A DNA stretch of 64,000 nucleotides from Bacteroidota bacterium (GTDB lineage: Bacteria > Bacteroidota > Bacteroidia > NS11-12g > UBA955). The notes under the pieces were generated by a model. It searched no databases. It worked only from the letters and a program-made list of their open reading frames with translations, and was not told the DNA's origin. The translations under genes were made by a program, and so were the position numbers. Location of the stretch: the NCBI GenBank assembly GCA_023957335.1, contig JAMLHC010000005.1:124001-188000 (forward strand). Direction: 5' to 3'. Position 1 is the stretch's first letter; every line of letters begins with the position of its first letter. Positions 53,901-62,616 of this stretch are shown in pieces.

Positions 53901-56605
53901 AACTTGCCACCAACAAAATCAATAACGGAATACCTGCATTTGCCTCGTGTTCTCCTGCTGGTACTTTCTCTTTGGAGGGCAACACACCTTCGGGGGGCGG
54001 CACTTTCTATTATTCGTGGTATTACTCCTACAACAATCAGGATTGGGTGGATATGGAACAATACACCCAAAACCTGACCAATCAACCGCTTGAGAGAACA
54101 ATTTATTTCAAACGCCTTCTGTATCCCGATGCGTGCTATAATTGGAGCAATGTAGTGAAAGTTGTACCCGCCATTCAGGGGAATGATATATTTCCACTGA
54201 ATCCGCTGTATGACGAACGGGTCTGCGATCCGATATTTGGCGGTTCGTTGTTAACGTTTCTGCGTAGCGATACGGTCGTAGTCTATGACGACCCCGCCCA
54301 TTCTTATTACTTCAAATGGCAGACAAGCTCCAACGGTTATGCGTGGACAGACATTGCGGAATATATAGACAATCAGGCATATTTTTGGGTGGACTGGCGT
54401 TACAGTCCTCGCGGAATCGAACGCAGGTTTGACGACCATGAACCCCGTAAGTATATCAGAAAGATTGTAGCTGCTTCTTCCTATTCCTCCCCGTTTTCCT
54501 ATTGTTCAGACACAAGCAACGTACTTACAATCACCAATTACAACATAGACAGCATGCGAGCCATCCGTTTCTATGCCTACGACCCTGATATTATTCACGG
54601 AGATATTATGCTTATAGAGCCGGACAGTTTGTTTAGGGTGGTATGGCAGACAAGCTGCAATGGCACAGACTGGACGGACATCACAGCAGGGTTTAACCAT
54701 GACACGCTTTGGGGGGTGCAGTCGCTCGGAGCGGAGTTTGTTCGCAGAAAGATAGTTAAGCTGACTAATCAGGGCTTTACTTATTGCGACAGCCTCCTGA
54801 GTAATGTGCTGGAATGTAACCCGTTGACCATGCAGCCCGTTTCTCAAGTAGTGCAAATTGGAGAATACGCAACATTTTATTTGGATTACTCCTCTGCCGA
54901 TCCTTTCGCTATTCAATGGCAGCAGTACAATCCAAGCACAAGCAGTTGGGATAATATCGCTGGCGCAACTTCTGCTGAACTACGCATTCACGCTAATAAA
55001 TGTAACGATGATACCTTGTTTAGGGCATTGATAACCAACGCATGCAGGTCGCTGATTACGGACAGTGTCGCGCTTCATGTTGTAAATAATCACTCTGATT
55101 TCTTTCTATGGCTGAAAGATTTGCCGTCCGACACAGCCCGTGAGCCGAATATAGAAGTGTCTGCCAAGAATAATTATTTCGGGAGTCCCGACATAGCCGC
55201 AAGCAACACGGTAACGGTAGTCAACGGCAGACTGACTATGATAACCGTGCTGGACAGGGAGTTAGACTTGTACGTAACCGTGCGCAACAAGGGTGCAGAC
55301 ACAAGCGGAGGAGGTGAACTGTATCTGTATGCGAGTCTCAGCGGACTGAACCCCGAGTGGGATTTCAGTTTCATGGATATCCCTACTGTTATAGCATTGA
55401 GTCCATCCAGAGTGGTATCTAATTATAATATTTTTGGTAACCCTCCAATATTTGGAACCGAAGGCACTCCTGTCAATAGCGAGGGTATTCCCATACCCGA
55501 CATCCCACCGGGTGACAGTGTGCGCATACACTACCGTTGGACCAATCCGCCAGAGCATTTTGTGCAACACTATTTCTCTCGGTCGGGGAGTGTATATCCC
55601 ACGAGCAATGCAGTGATCTATCTTGCGCGTATAACGGAGTGCAGCAGTTATCCTTTTGAGATGAGCTATCCGGAGGTCATCTTTAGCTCTACTTCTGTTC
55701 AGGGCACCGCCAAAGTTAATATTAAACAGAATGCAAAAGTGGCGGCACTCCATTGCTACACGCTTCCGGTACATAATGATGCGGTGAGTCCGTTTAATTC
55801 GTCTCAAATGCAGCCTGATATCATTACAATGGTATCGAGCAAAATGGTTCTTCCTGTAGATATAGGTGTGGATGTGGATTCGGCAAATGCCTTTTTTGAT
55901 AATGCGGAGATGTACGTTTTCTTTGATGATGTGTTGTGGGATGCTTTTGTTGCAGGGGGTAATATCGGAGGAGGCTACACCATAGTAGAGGACGGTGTTT
56001 TCAGGGTGAGCAACTATGGTGCGGTATTTTGGAGCAATATGTTTTTGGATACCGGGGTGGTGGGTCATGCGGGCTTCTCGTTTTACTACAAGACGGGCGA
56101 AGACACTTCTGGCGCATTGATAAACAATAAATTCAGGGTTTTTCTGACCGAAGATTCACAAGAGCAGGGCAGTCTGTCGCTGTATGTGGACTCTAAGCTG
56201 AAGGGCATCAACGGAGGTCAGACAATGATGATACCGGCTCAGCCCCGAGATGCAGCAGACAAACGCATTGCAGGCACACAAAGCCATGCCAAAGAATCTG
56301 CAATCGCCTCACCACTACCGACTCAGGAGCGTGACCCGACAACAGATGAATTTATGTTCAGTTTTCGCCCCAATCCGTTCAGCCGGGAGTTGTTTGTGCG
56401 TGTGAGCAATGCCGAGCCGGCTGCGGTTATTTCGTTATCTTACATGAACGGCAAGGTGGTTTATGAACATGTCATAAGCGGTGAGAGCCGCGCCCCATAT
56501 TACGAATTTACGATACCTGCACAAGCATTTGCCGAGGGCGTATATCTTCTCTCGTATCAATCCCCAACCCGCAAAGCAGTTAAAAAAGCAGTGTTGCTTA
56601 GGTAG
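50903..56605 (+). CDS. Giant secreted M43-type metalloprotease with PKD and T9SS sorting domains
   Basis: 1900 residues. Signal peptide cut near FFNGTAQ (residue 22). Residues about 50-345 are a pappalysin/cytophagalysin-type (M43) zinc protease: HELGHFLGLRH at 251-261 supplies the three zinc histidines and Glu252, and Met315 in ENFMDYT is the Met-turn. From about 455 to 845 lies a beta-propeller-like region (GNWFFGNHAGLVF) homologous to the neighbouring cargo proteins, then a PKD domain (SYLWMFGDGDTS, about 862-915), several Ig-like segments, and a type A sorting domain from FRPNPFSRELFVRV (about 1817). Likely exported by Sec then T9SS to the surface or medium as a protease. The 5' third is visibly GC-richer than the rest of the window. 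Long antisense frames inside it are shadows. Confidence 0.9.
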   Translation: MKRKVQLILMAMLLPFFNGTAQDTFTCVHDLMLEQQKQANPHLGDMPQLISYGAKRWRERNPNFVFYPKPQPAPPCSICMTIDPDCFKSRYALPVIVHIVAKPGDTTAGQGSNIPNSQVYNALAALNRQFAGYGIPDNHTVAVNTGIQFYLAPVGADSSGIIRYNSPLSSIPSGTLAPLRALMDSTLNTNEYIHIFVVDSIEKPGVMGYASYPETGFNHAVVVSRKRFGDASQACSQCQLHSQSRNKTLAHELGHFLGLRHTFQGGCAPDSADCEVQGDGCCDTPPVAAQNEQCPTGINSCPDNDPRPDQIENFMDYTSEACSKWFTRNQAERMYHVLETYKRELTDIENLITHQPNICMFSARFKMQNPVMCDTGNTVLFRALPYTNTGVNYIWTIYDSLQQTVHSATITDNHEWQYYMDEKGKYDVRLQVAYNSDTATEYIPQALWVVTCGAALSHEGGNWFFGNHAGLVFTEAGVRPSMELSFRAPNNMNANEGNVSISDKEGNLMFYASGRNHKIDRGVVYNSNHNATNNGNGEGFKMADNCAQPAVVFPYPNDTTKTLMLHSTVTYEGNLYYSILHKKSNGLYDTLFNYKNIPVTIAGIMQNKDNAIDAGENLTVVAKCYGVGYWLATTVRFDKNEEDYYLAIISIDTNGFQLVDTMLVPGFDGANLHYGQGKFSPDATKYATFNNIYNFDRATGKLTHLAELPFPNYLIYGLSFSPNSRYLYWIGENEGTTQNLIRRVDLSFNNPLSYIQDIGIAPNNASWQAMQLGPDNRLYIANIGSSELAVINHPDADWSKIHHNPLGYEPYGVPLQIGGMGGVSVMGLPNQIDAKRIEVIKDTIYYTIKDCNTVVFSSTACCRGSYLWMFGDGDTSMQPYPEPHTYAGVGVYHVKLVLDGTDTVRVTVPLFNPKVRISGDTLLCNENQYATYTALDIDSFSKNYQLHWEIKDGTYSLNYATSNTIEPVFDALPAQVIVHVTDPATECEARDTITVNQIAELATNKINNGIPAFASCSPAGTFSLEGNTPSGGGTFYYSWYYSYNNQDWVDMEQYTQNLTNQPLERTIYFKRLLYPDACYNWSNVVKVVPAIQGNDIFPLNPLYDERVCDPIFGGSLLTFLRSDTVVVYDDPAHSYYFKWQTSSNGYAWTDIAEYIDNQAYFWVDWRYSPRGIERRFDDHEPRKYIRKIVAASSYSSPFSYCSDTSNVLTITNYNIDSMRAIRFYAYDPDIIHGDIMLIEPDSLFRVVWQTSCNGTDWTDITAGFNHDTLWGVQSLGAEFVRRKIVKLTNQGFTYCDSLLSNVLECNPLTMQPVSQVVQIGEYATFYLDYSSADPFAIQWQQYNPSTSSWDNIAGATSAELRIHANKCNDDTLFRALITNACRSLITDSVALHVVNNHSDFFLWLKDLPSDTAREPNIEVSAKNNYFGSPDIAASNTVTVVNGRLTMITVLDRELDLYVTVRNKGADTSGGGELYLYASLSGLNPEWDFSFMDIPTVIALSPSRVVSNYNIFGNPPIFGTEGTPVNSEGIPIPDIPPGDSVRIHYRWTNPPEHFVQHYFSRSGSVYPTSNAVIYLARITECSSYPFEMSYPEVIFSSTSVQGTAKVNIKQNAKVAALHCYTLPVHNDAVSPFNSSQMQPDIITMVSSKMVLPVDIGVDVDSANAFFDNAEMYVFFDDVLWDAFVAGGNIGGGYTIVEDGVFRVSNYGAVFWSNMFLDTGVVGHAGFSFYYKTGEDTSGALINNKFRVFLTEDSQEQGSLSLYVDSKLKGINGGQTMMIPAQPRDAADKRIAGTQSHAKESAIASPLPTQERDPTTDEFMFSFRPNPFSRELFVRVSNAEPAAVISLSYMNGKVVYEHVISGESRAPYYEFTIPAQAFAEGVYLLSYQSPTRKAVKKAVLLR

Positions 56606-56682
56606 GAATAGTGTTGTTGTGTTATAGGGTTCGTGCTTGTTTGGCGGGTAATGGATGCTCGCATATTCTGCCGAGAGCAAAC

Positions 56683-56712
56683 AAAAAAAGGTCGCATTTG
56701 CGACCTTTTTTT
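56683..56712. terminator. Bidirectional rho-independent terminator
   Basis: A-run, then GGTCGCA, loop TT, TGCGACC and a T-run (stem at 56683-56696 and 56699-56712). It lies after the giant protease gene on one side and after tRNA-Phe on the other, and fits both. Confidence 0.88.
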
Positions 56713-56719
56713 GTTTGGG

Positions 56720-56792
56720 TGGTACCAGCTGGAATCGAACCAGCGACACAAGGATTTTCAGTCCTTTGCTCTACCAACTGAGCTATGGTACC
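56720..56792 (-). tRNA. tRNA-Phe (GAA anticodon)
   Basis: 73 nt on the minus strand. The acceptor ends GGTACCA and TGGTACC pair; the D arm (AGCTCAGTTGGTAGAGC), anticodon arm (AAGGA, loop CTGAAAA, TCCTT) and T arm (GCTGG TTCGATT CCAGC) all fold as a tRNA cloverleaf. The anticodon is GAA. The 3' CCA is not exactly encoded (ACCCA follows the acceptor stem). A terminator lies just downstream. Confidence 0.95.
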
Positions 56793-56831
56793 GGTTGGTT
56801 TGAGAGGGTGCAAAAATAGCTTTTTATCAAA

Positions 56832-56860
56832 AAGAAAAAAATCTTTTTCAAGAAAGATTT
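56832..56860 (-). terminator. AT-rich terminator after pdhB
   Basis: On the minus strand, an 8-bp stem AAATCTTT/AAAGATTT (56839-56846 and 56853-56860, loop of 6) followed by a T-rich run. It overlaps the pdhB stop codon by two bases. The stem is weak. Confidence 0.5.
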
Positions 56861-57839
56861 AAGCTCTATATGTAACCTGATTTACAGCCTCAATGATGCG
56901 TTTTACATTGGGCAAATAAGCGTCAACCAAAGTGGAAGCATAAGGCAGTGGCACGTCTTGACTTGTTACGCGCACAATGGGAGCGTCTAAATAGTCAAAA
57001 GCTTTGCGTTGAACCATATATGCAATTTCACTTGAAATGGAAGCCAATGGCCATGCTTCTTCCACAATGACTAATCTATTAGTTTTTTGAATAGATTTTA
57101 TGACAGTTTCATAATCAATAGGGCGTACAGAGCGCAAGTCAATCAGTTCAACTTCAATGCCTGATTTAGCAAGTTCGTTGGCTGCATCAGATGCAACATG
57201 CATCATTTTACCAAAAGAGACTACCGTAACATCTTTTCCTTCTCTGGCAACGTGGGCTTTGCCTATTTCAAGGAGATATTCTTCTTCGGGAACTTCCCAT
57301 TTCATTCCATACATTTGCTCAGACTCCATAAAAATAACAGGGTTGTCATCTCTAATTGCTGATTTGAGCAAACCTTTTGCATCATAAGGGTTTGAAGGGA
57401 CAATCACTTTGAGTCCTGCAGTATTTGCATACCAATTTTCAAAAGCATTTGAGTGTTGTGCGCCCAATTGACCGGCTGAGGCAGTAGGTCCTCTGAAAAC
57501 TATCGGACAGAAAAATTCACCTCCGCTCATGCTGTGCATTTTGGCTGCTGAGTTGATAATTTGGTCAATAGCTACAAGTGAAAAGTTGAAAGTCATGAAT
57601 TCAACAATAGGTCTCAATCCGGCCATGGAAGCACCAATGGATATACCGGTAAATCCAAGTTCTGCAATAGGAGTGTCTATAACTCTCTTTGCGCCAAACT
57701 CGTCTAACATTCCCTGACTCACCTTATAAGCCCCGTTGTATTCCGCCACTTCTTCTCCTATAAGAAAAATGTTAGAATCTCTACGCATTTCTTCGCTCAT
57801 GGCTTCTCGCAAGGCTTCTCTGAATTGGATTTGTCTCAT
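56859..57839 (-). CDS. pdhB: Pyruvate dehydrogenase E1 component, beta subunit
   Basis: 326 residues. Forms the E1 heterotetramer with PdhA and decarboxylates pyruvate through thiamine diphosphate. Typical segments: REALREAMSEEMRRDSNIFLIGEEVAEYNGAYKVSQG (read as REALREAMSEEM and IGEEVAEYNGAYKVSQG), IDTPIAELGFTGISIGASM, FNFSLVAIDQIINSAAK and VIVEEAWPLASISSEIA. Length standard. PdhA and E2 genes are not in the window. Could in principle be a branched-chain E1 beta, but the sequence fits pyruvate E1 best. LipB at 25766 supplies octanoyl groups for such complexes. Confidence 0.93.
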   Translation of the reverse strand: MRQIQFREALREAMSEEMRRDSNIFLIGEEVAEYNGAYKVSQGMLDEFGAKRVIDTPIAELGFTGISIGASMAGLRPIVEFMTFNFSLVAIDQIINSAAKMHSMSGGEFFCPIVFRGPTASAGQLGAQHSNAFENWYANTAGLKVIVPSNPYDAKGLLKSAIRDDNPVIFMESEQMYGMKWEVPEEEYLLEIGKAHVAREGKDVTVVSFGKMMHVASDAANELAKSGIEVELIDLRSVRPIDYETVIKSIQKTNRLVIVEEAWPLASISSEIAYMVQRKAFDYLDAPIVRVTSQDVPLPYASTLVDAYLPNVKRIIEAVNQVTYRA

Positions 57840-57864
57840 TTATGATGATATTATTTTGGATGGG

Positions 57865-57872
57865 CAAAAGTA
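57865..57872 (-). promoter_or_regulatory. Bacteroidota -7 box for pdhB
   Basis: TACTTTTG on the minus strand (TAnnTTTG), 25 bp before the pdhB ATG. Confidence 0.42.
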
Positions 57873-58015
57873 ATGATTGACTTTTTATTTAACAATTAAT
57901 AATTCGCAATTATCCCTCTGTGAGTAAATTGTAAAGCGGCAATAGGGGAGATTAATGCACGGTATGTTAATTATCAATTCTCTATTCTTCATTGATTTTA
58001 TATTTATTTGCGCCA

Positions 58016-59428
58016 ATGAAATTGACATGTTGGGGTGCTGCAGGAGTTGTGACAGGAAGTATGCATTTGTTGGAAACCAATTCAGGACACAGGATTCTGA
58101 TTGATTGTGGACTATATTATGAAAAGAAAAACAAGGATATAACAGAAAATAATCGACATTTTCCTTTCAATCCAAAGAGTATAGATGCTGTTGTGCTTAC
58201 ACATGCGCACATTGACCATAGCGGAAATTTGCCTAACCTTGTCAACCAAGGATTTGCCGGAAAAATATTTTGTACCCCGCCAACCAAAGAGCTCTCAGCA
58301 TATTTACTTGAAGACTCGGTCAATATTCAGATGGCGTCTATTGACAAAACTGTTTTTAAGAAAAATAATTCCCATAAAAAGAAAAAGAACCTCAGTGAAA
58401 GTTTGTTGTATAGTTATAAGCACATTAAACAAACCATAGAACAAGTTGTAACAATGGATTACAACCGGAGTAGGTCAATTGCAAATGATATTGAAATAAT
58501 GTTTGTAAATGCAGGTCATATTTTGGGTGCTGCTTCTGTGTTGATTAAAGTTACGGAGGGGAATGATGTTAAAACTATTGGTTTTACAGGAGATTTGGGG
58601 AATTCAGATGCTAAACTTACCATTGATCCTATTCCGCTTCCGCAGCCCGACTTTTTAGTGATGGAGGCAACCTATGGTGGACGTTTTCATACAAAAGGCA
58701 CAGATGTAAAAAAAGTGCTATTGCAAGAAGTGATTGAAACTTGTGTAAATAAAAAAGGCAAATTGGTTATACCGGCTTTTAGTGTTGGCAGAACACAAGC
58801 TATCATTTTTACTTTACATCAGTTGTTTATAGAGGGTAGGATGCCCGCAGTCAAGGTCTATACAGATAGTCCGCTGGCAATCAAAACAACACGTATGTAT
58901 GAGTCTTATATCGATTTGTTAAACGCAGAAGCCAAATATTTTCATCAAAAACATGGGGAGCTATTCGAGTTCGATTTACTCTATACCCTTTTAAATCCGG
59001 TTCATAGTGAGAGTGTCAGTCTGGACACAGAACCTTGCGTTATTATTTCAGCAGCAGGAATGGTTGAAGGAGGTAGAATTCAACAACACGTAAGAACCAA
59101 TATTTCTAATCCTGATTCCACAATTTTGATTGCCGGTTATTGTGCCGAAGGAACCTTTGGGCACCTGTTATTGCAAGGGTTAAGCCATGTGGTGATTAAT
59201 AAAAAAGAAAGACCGGTTCGTGCTACTGTTAAACAAACTGACGGATTTTCAGCACATCCTGACCACACCGGATTGCTTCATTATATTCAGCAAGCTACCG
59301 ATGAAAACACAAGTAAAGTGATTATTGTCCATTCAGATACACAATCAGCACATGCTTTCAAAGATGCAATTAACCCAACTCTACATCCGGAAGTAGCAGA
59401 AAGAGGGAAGGTGTATGAATTAAGTTAA
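58016..59428 (+). CDS. MBL-fold/beta-CASP metallohydrolase (RNA-specificity type)
   Basis: 470 residues from the ATG at 58016; a start at 57992 is possible but adds a weak leader. The metallo-beta-lactamase core has HAHIDHSG (His63, His65, Asp67, His68), a further His in NAGHILGAASV and the Asp in GFTGDLGNSD. The beta-CASP region follows (EATYGGRFH, VIPAFSVGRTQAIIF) and a C-terminal RMMBL-like segment (GFSAHPDHTGLLHYI). Relatives include RNA-processing nucleases of the Ysh1/CPSF-73-like group; specific substrate unknown. Convergent with map. Confidence 0.92.
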   Translation: MKLTCWGAAGVVTGSMHLLETNSGHRILIDCGLYYEKKNKDITENNRHFPFNPKSIDAVVLTHAHIDHSGNLPNLVNQGFAGKIFCTPPTKELSAYLLEDSVNIQMASIDKTVFKKNNSHKKKKNLSESLLYSYKHIKQTIEQVVTMDYNRSRSIANDIEIMFVNAGHILGAASVLIKVTEGNDVKTIGFTGDLGNSDAKLTIDPIPLPQPDFLVMEATYGGRFHTKGTDVKKVLLQEVIETCVNKKGKLVIPAFSVGRTQAIIFTLHQLFIEGRMPAVKVYTDSPLAIKTTRMYESYIDLLNAEAKYFHQKHGELFEFDLLYTLLNPVHSESVSLDTEPCVIISAAGMVEGGRIQQHVRTNISNPDSTILIAGYCAEGTFGHLLLQGLSHVVINKKERPVRATVKQTDGFSAHPDHTGLLHYIQQATDENTSKVIIVHSDTQSAHAFKDAINPTLHPEVAERGKVYELS

Positions 59429-59441
59429 TTTGGAATTACTT

Positions 59442-60227
59442 TTAAAATTCTCCAATATCGGTCAGTGCTTCTACCCCTGTTTCTGTTACCAAAAGAGTAT
59501 GTTCAAACTGAGCCGATAATTTCCCGTCAATGGTACGTGCTGTCCAACCATCATTGCGGTCTATTTTGCATCTGGCTTTACCCTGATTTATCATAGGTTC
59601 TATGGTGAAAATCATACCGGGCTGCATAATTGCTCCTGAATCTTTGGGTGCACTGTGATCTACTTGTGGCTCTTCGTGGAATTCAACACCCACACCGTGT
59701 CCGGCAAATTCAAAAACAACGGAATAACCTTTGGGTTGAACATGTTTGCTGATAGCATGTCCAATATTGCCAAATCTGTTTCCGGGTTTAACCTGCTCAA
59801 TACCTTTCCAAAGACTCTGACGGGTAATTTCAATAAGGTTAGCGGCTTCTTTGGATATTTCCCCTATGGGATACATTCGACAAGTATCTCCGTAATATCC
59901 GTTGAGGATGGGAGTTACATCAATGTTGAGTATATCGCCTTCTTTTAAAATATAATTATTAGGAATTCCATGACATACTACATCGTTTACCGAAGTACAG
60001 CAGGAACCGGGAAAAGGCGGGTGTCCATAACCCTTTGTTGCAGCAATAGCTCCGTGGTCATGTGTGAATTCGGCACATTTAGTATCAATATATTTTGTAG
60101 AATTTCCCGGTACGGCAAACTGTCCTAAATACTTCAATGTCTCAGCAGCGAGTTTGCTGGCAGCTTTGATTCCTTCAATTTGTTCTTGATTTTTTATGAG
60201 TATTCTTGATTTCTTTCCTAACATCAT
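59442..60227 (-). CDS. map: Methionine aminopeptidase, type I
   Basis: 261 residues. Removes the initiator Met. The dinuclear metal ligands are recognisable in GHPPFPGSCCTSVNDVVCHGIP, LNIDVTPILNGYYGDTCRM, EFAGHGVGVEFHEEPQV, and IFTIEPMIN and LSAQFEHTLLVTE. It starts MMLGKKSRILIK; translation may begin at either Met (60227 or 60224). Stop is 13 bp from the MBL gene stop. Length typical for the group. Confidence 0.97.
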   Translation of the reverse strand: MMLGKKSRILIKNQEQIEGIKAASKLAAETLKYLGQFAVPGNSTKYIDTKCAEFTHDHGAIAATKGYGHPPFPGSCCTSVNDVVCHGIPNNYILKEGDILNIDVTPILNGYYGDTCRMYPIGEISKEAANLIEITRQSLWKGIEQVKPGNRFGNIGHAISKHVQPKGYSVVFEFAGHGVGVEFHEEPQVDHSAPKDSGAIMQPGMIFTIEPMINQGKARCKIDRNDGWTARTIDGKLSAQFEHTLLVTETGVEALTDIGEF

Positions 60228-60270
60228 ATTTTTGATTTAATCGGTACTAATACGGGGCAAAGATTTTATG

Positions 60271-61032
60271 TTATTTTAAGGGTTCAAAAACAGCCAGTGG
60301 TGCCATTCTTGCTTTGTTTAGTGTTAATCTATTTTCGCTTACAGAGAGATTGTCAACCATCTCCAATACCTGTCTATATTCATCTTCTATGCTGTCGGGA
60401 CAAGCCATTAGTGTACTTAACCCTTTGCTTAGTTCGAGTCTGAACATATAGGTAATTCTATATTGATAGTTCATGACATTGCAACCGACTTTTGTTACAG
60501 CTCGTCTTTCCTTGCTGTTAAAAATTAAATAATGTGTTTCAGCATCGCCTTCTACTTTTTTCCCGTTTAGTTCAACCAAATGCCACTTAATGTCTTCTAC
60601 CTCCGGATTCCCGTTTTTGGATAAAACATAGAATTGTGCTAATTCCCCTTTCACCGGATTATGAGCCGAATCAAGTATTCTAACTTGGTCTTCTTCAACT
60701 TTAAATTTAAATGGATGTCCGTTGGACAAATGAATGATGTTGCCATTCTCCCATGAAAATGTGCCTTTGATTGTATCAGAAATCATGGGTTCTTTACCTA
60801 AATAGGTGCTGATGAGCGTATAAGTTAAATCTGAATTGATAGTTAATTCAGTCTCAATACCTTCGCAGTCTGCACACGGAATCACTCCGGAATATATACC
60901 TGCCCAATCCAAAGATGACTCTGAGGTATGGCTGTCGGGTGTTGCAACTTGAATGGATTTGTTACTGCTGTTGCACGCTATCATTGCTGCACAAATTGTA
61001 AAAAGAGTTGTTGTTTTAAAAAAATATATCAT
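60271..61032 (-). CDS. Lipoprotein with NlpE-like and META domains
   Basis: 253 residues. Lipoprotein signal with Cys20 in AAMIACNS. An NlpE-like domain follows (DWAGIYSGVIPCADCEGIETEL, where Cys53 and Cys56 form the CADC motif) that in E. coli senses envelope stress and copper. The C-terminal 115 residues form a META/HslJ-type domain (DIKWHLVELNGKKVEGD, FNSKERRAVTKVGCNVM, STLMACPDSIEDEY). The two domains in one chain occur in other Bacteroidota. Its 5' end overlaps mgtE by 4 bp, so both are coupled. Role in envelope stress is inference. Confidence 0.85.
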   Translation of the reverse strand: MIYFFKTTTLFTICAAMIACNSSNKSIQVATPDSHTSESSLDWAGIYSGVIPCADCEGIETELTINSDLTYTLISTYLGKEPMISDTIKGTFSWENGNIIHLSNGHPFKFKVEEDQVRILDSAHNPVKGELAQFYVLSKNGNPEVEDIKWHLVELNGKKVEGDAETHYLIFNSKERRAVTKVGCNVMNYQYRITYMFRLELSKGLSTLMACPDSIEDEYRQVLEMVDNLSVSENRLTLNKARMAPLAVFEPLK

Positions 61033-62426
61033 AATAAAGTACCATTTAAGACAATAGCGGCTATTGAAAAGTAAATAATCAGTCCTGTAACATCCACCAA
61101 AGTTGCTACAAAAGGTGCAGATGATGTTGCAGGGTCAATTTTCAATTTTTTGAGAATTATCGGAATCATTGAGCCTGCCAAGGTTCCCCAAAGCACAATT
61201 CCAATAAGTGAAAAGAAGATTGTGAGTGCAATTAAAAACCAATGTTGTCCATAATCATACCATTTGAATATGTGCCATACTGTGATTCTGATAAAACCAA
61301 TGCTGCCTAAAATTACACCCAGTAGGAACCCGGAAAAAATTTCACGTCTCATCACAAACCACCAATCTCGTAGTGTAAGTTCTTTCAATGCTAATGCTCT
61401 GATTATGAGTGTTGCCGCTTGAGAACCGCTATTTCCTCCACTGGAAATAATCAAAGGCACAAACAGAGCCAATATGACAGCTTGAGAAATTTCATCTTCA
61501 AAATAGCCCATGGCAGTAGCTGTCAGCATTTCGCCAATGAATAAGATAATCAACCATGTTGCTCTTTTTTGAGTAAGTTTAAATAGACTTGTTTTGACAT
61601 AAGGAAAATCAAGCTTCTCAACCCCCCCGAATTTTTGTATTTTTTCAGTTTCTTTTTGTTCGGCAACGTCCATGATATCGTCAACGGTAACAACACCCAG
61701 CAGAATATTGTTGTCGTTTACAACGGGAATGACAACCCTGTCATAATCTTTGAATTTTTGGATGGCATGTTCTTGTGTGTCATTGATTTGAAGAGATACA
61801 AAGTTTTTGTCCATTAACTCTGTAATTTTCATTTCAGGAGGGTTTAAAACCAATCTTCTGACTTGAATATCATCTACCAATTTACCTTCATTATCAATGA
61901 CATATATTACATTAGATGCTTCGGAGTCTTTAAAATTCTTACGCAAGAATGCGCTTGCCTCCGCAATGGTCATGTCTTGGGTAATAGCGGCATAGTCAGT
62001 ATCTATCAAACGAGCTACACTGTTTTCAGAATACCCAAGAAAGTTTTGAGTTTCTTTCTTGTTGTCTTCATCCAGATAATGAATATAAACTGTACGTTCG
62101 AGGGCTGTTAAATCACTAAAAAAACTGGTTCTGTTGTCACTGCTCAGATTGTTGAGTAGGTGGGAGGCTTGTTGAGATGATAGTTGTCTTACCAGTTTGT
62201 GTTGAAGCTGTTCATCAATGTAAGGGAATGACCATAATTGTAATTCTGCGTCAAATGTGACAAATATGGAACAGGCTTTGTCCTCAGGAATTACATCCAA
62301 TACTTCGGCAATTTCTGCGGGATGTACTTTTTCCGGCTCTTTATCAAAGAGAGAAAAAATATTGAATTCGGTTTCCCAGTCAATATTTCTTATTTTGTCT
62401 TGTAGTATTTCTTCTACGTTCTCCAT
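61029..62426 (-). CDS. mgtE: Magnesium transporter MgtE
   Basis: 465 residues. Cytosolic N-terminal superhelical domain (HPAEIAEVLDVIPEDKA), two CBS domains (about residues 130-255: TDYAAITQDMTIAEASAFL, MDKNFVSLQINDTQEHAI) and a C-terminal five-helix pore with SSGGNSGSQAATLIIRALALKEL and SSAPFVATLVDVTGLIIYFSIA. Mg2+-gated Mg2+ uptake. Length typical. Translationally coupled (4-bp overlap) to the NlpE-META gene downstream. Confidence 0.96.
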   Translation of the reverse strand: MENVEEILQDKIRNIDWETEFNIFSLFDKEPEKVHPAEIAEVLDVIPEDKACSIFVTFDAELQLWSFPYIDEQLQHKLVRQLSSQQASHLLNNLSSDNRTSFFSDLTALERTVYIHYLDEDNKKETQNFLGYSENSVARLIDTDYAAITQDMTIAEASAFLRKNFKDSEASNVIYVIDNEGKLVDDIQVRRLVLNPPEMKITELMDKNFVSLQINDTQEHAIQKFKDYDRVVIPVVNDNNILLGVVTVDDIMDVAEQKETEKIQKFGGVEKLDFPYVKTSLFKLTQKRATWLIILFIGEMLTATAMGYFEDEISQAVILALFVPLIISSGGNSGSQAATLIIRALALKELTLRDWWFVMRREIFSGFLLGVILGSIGFIRITVWHIFKWYDYGQHWFLIALTIFFSLIGIVLWGTLAGSMIPIILKKLKIDPATSSAPFVATLVDVTGLIIYFSIAAIVLNGTLL

Positions 62427-62534
62427 GACACATATTCCTGACTAATAATGAATTAACTACATTAAAACTCCCAATTTGGAATTAGGAGGTGCAAATTAAG
62501 TTCTTACTTTTTAAAATTCAGCCATGACACAAAA

Positions 62535-62563
62535 AAAAATCAAAGTATAATACTTTGATTTTT
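62535..62563. terminator. Terminator of the secG operon
   Basis: Perfect 14-bp inverted repeat with one central base (AAAAATCAAAGTAT / ATACTTTGATTTTT). On the minus strand it is followed by a T-run and stands 53 bp past the secG stop. Confidence 0.82.
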
Positions 62564-62616
62564 AAAAGTTCTTTCTGTTCAACTTAGTAGAACTAAGTTA
62601 CGAAACTATTGTTGAA

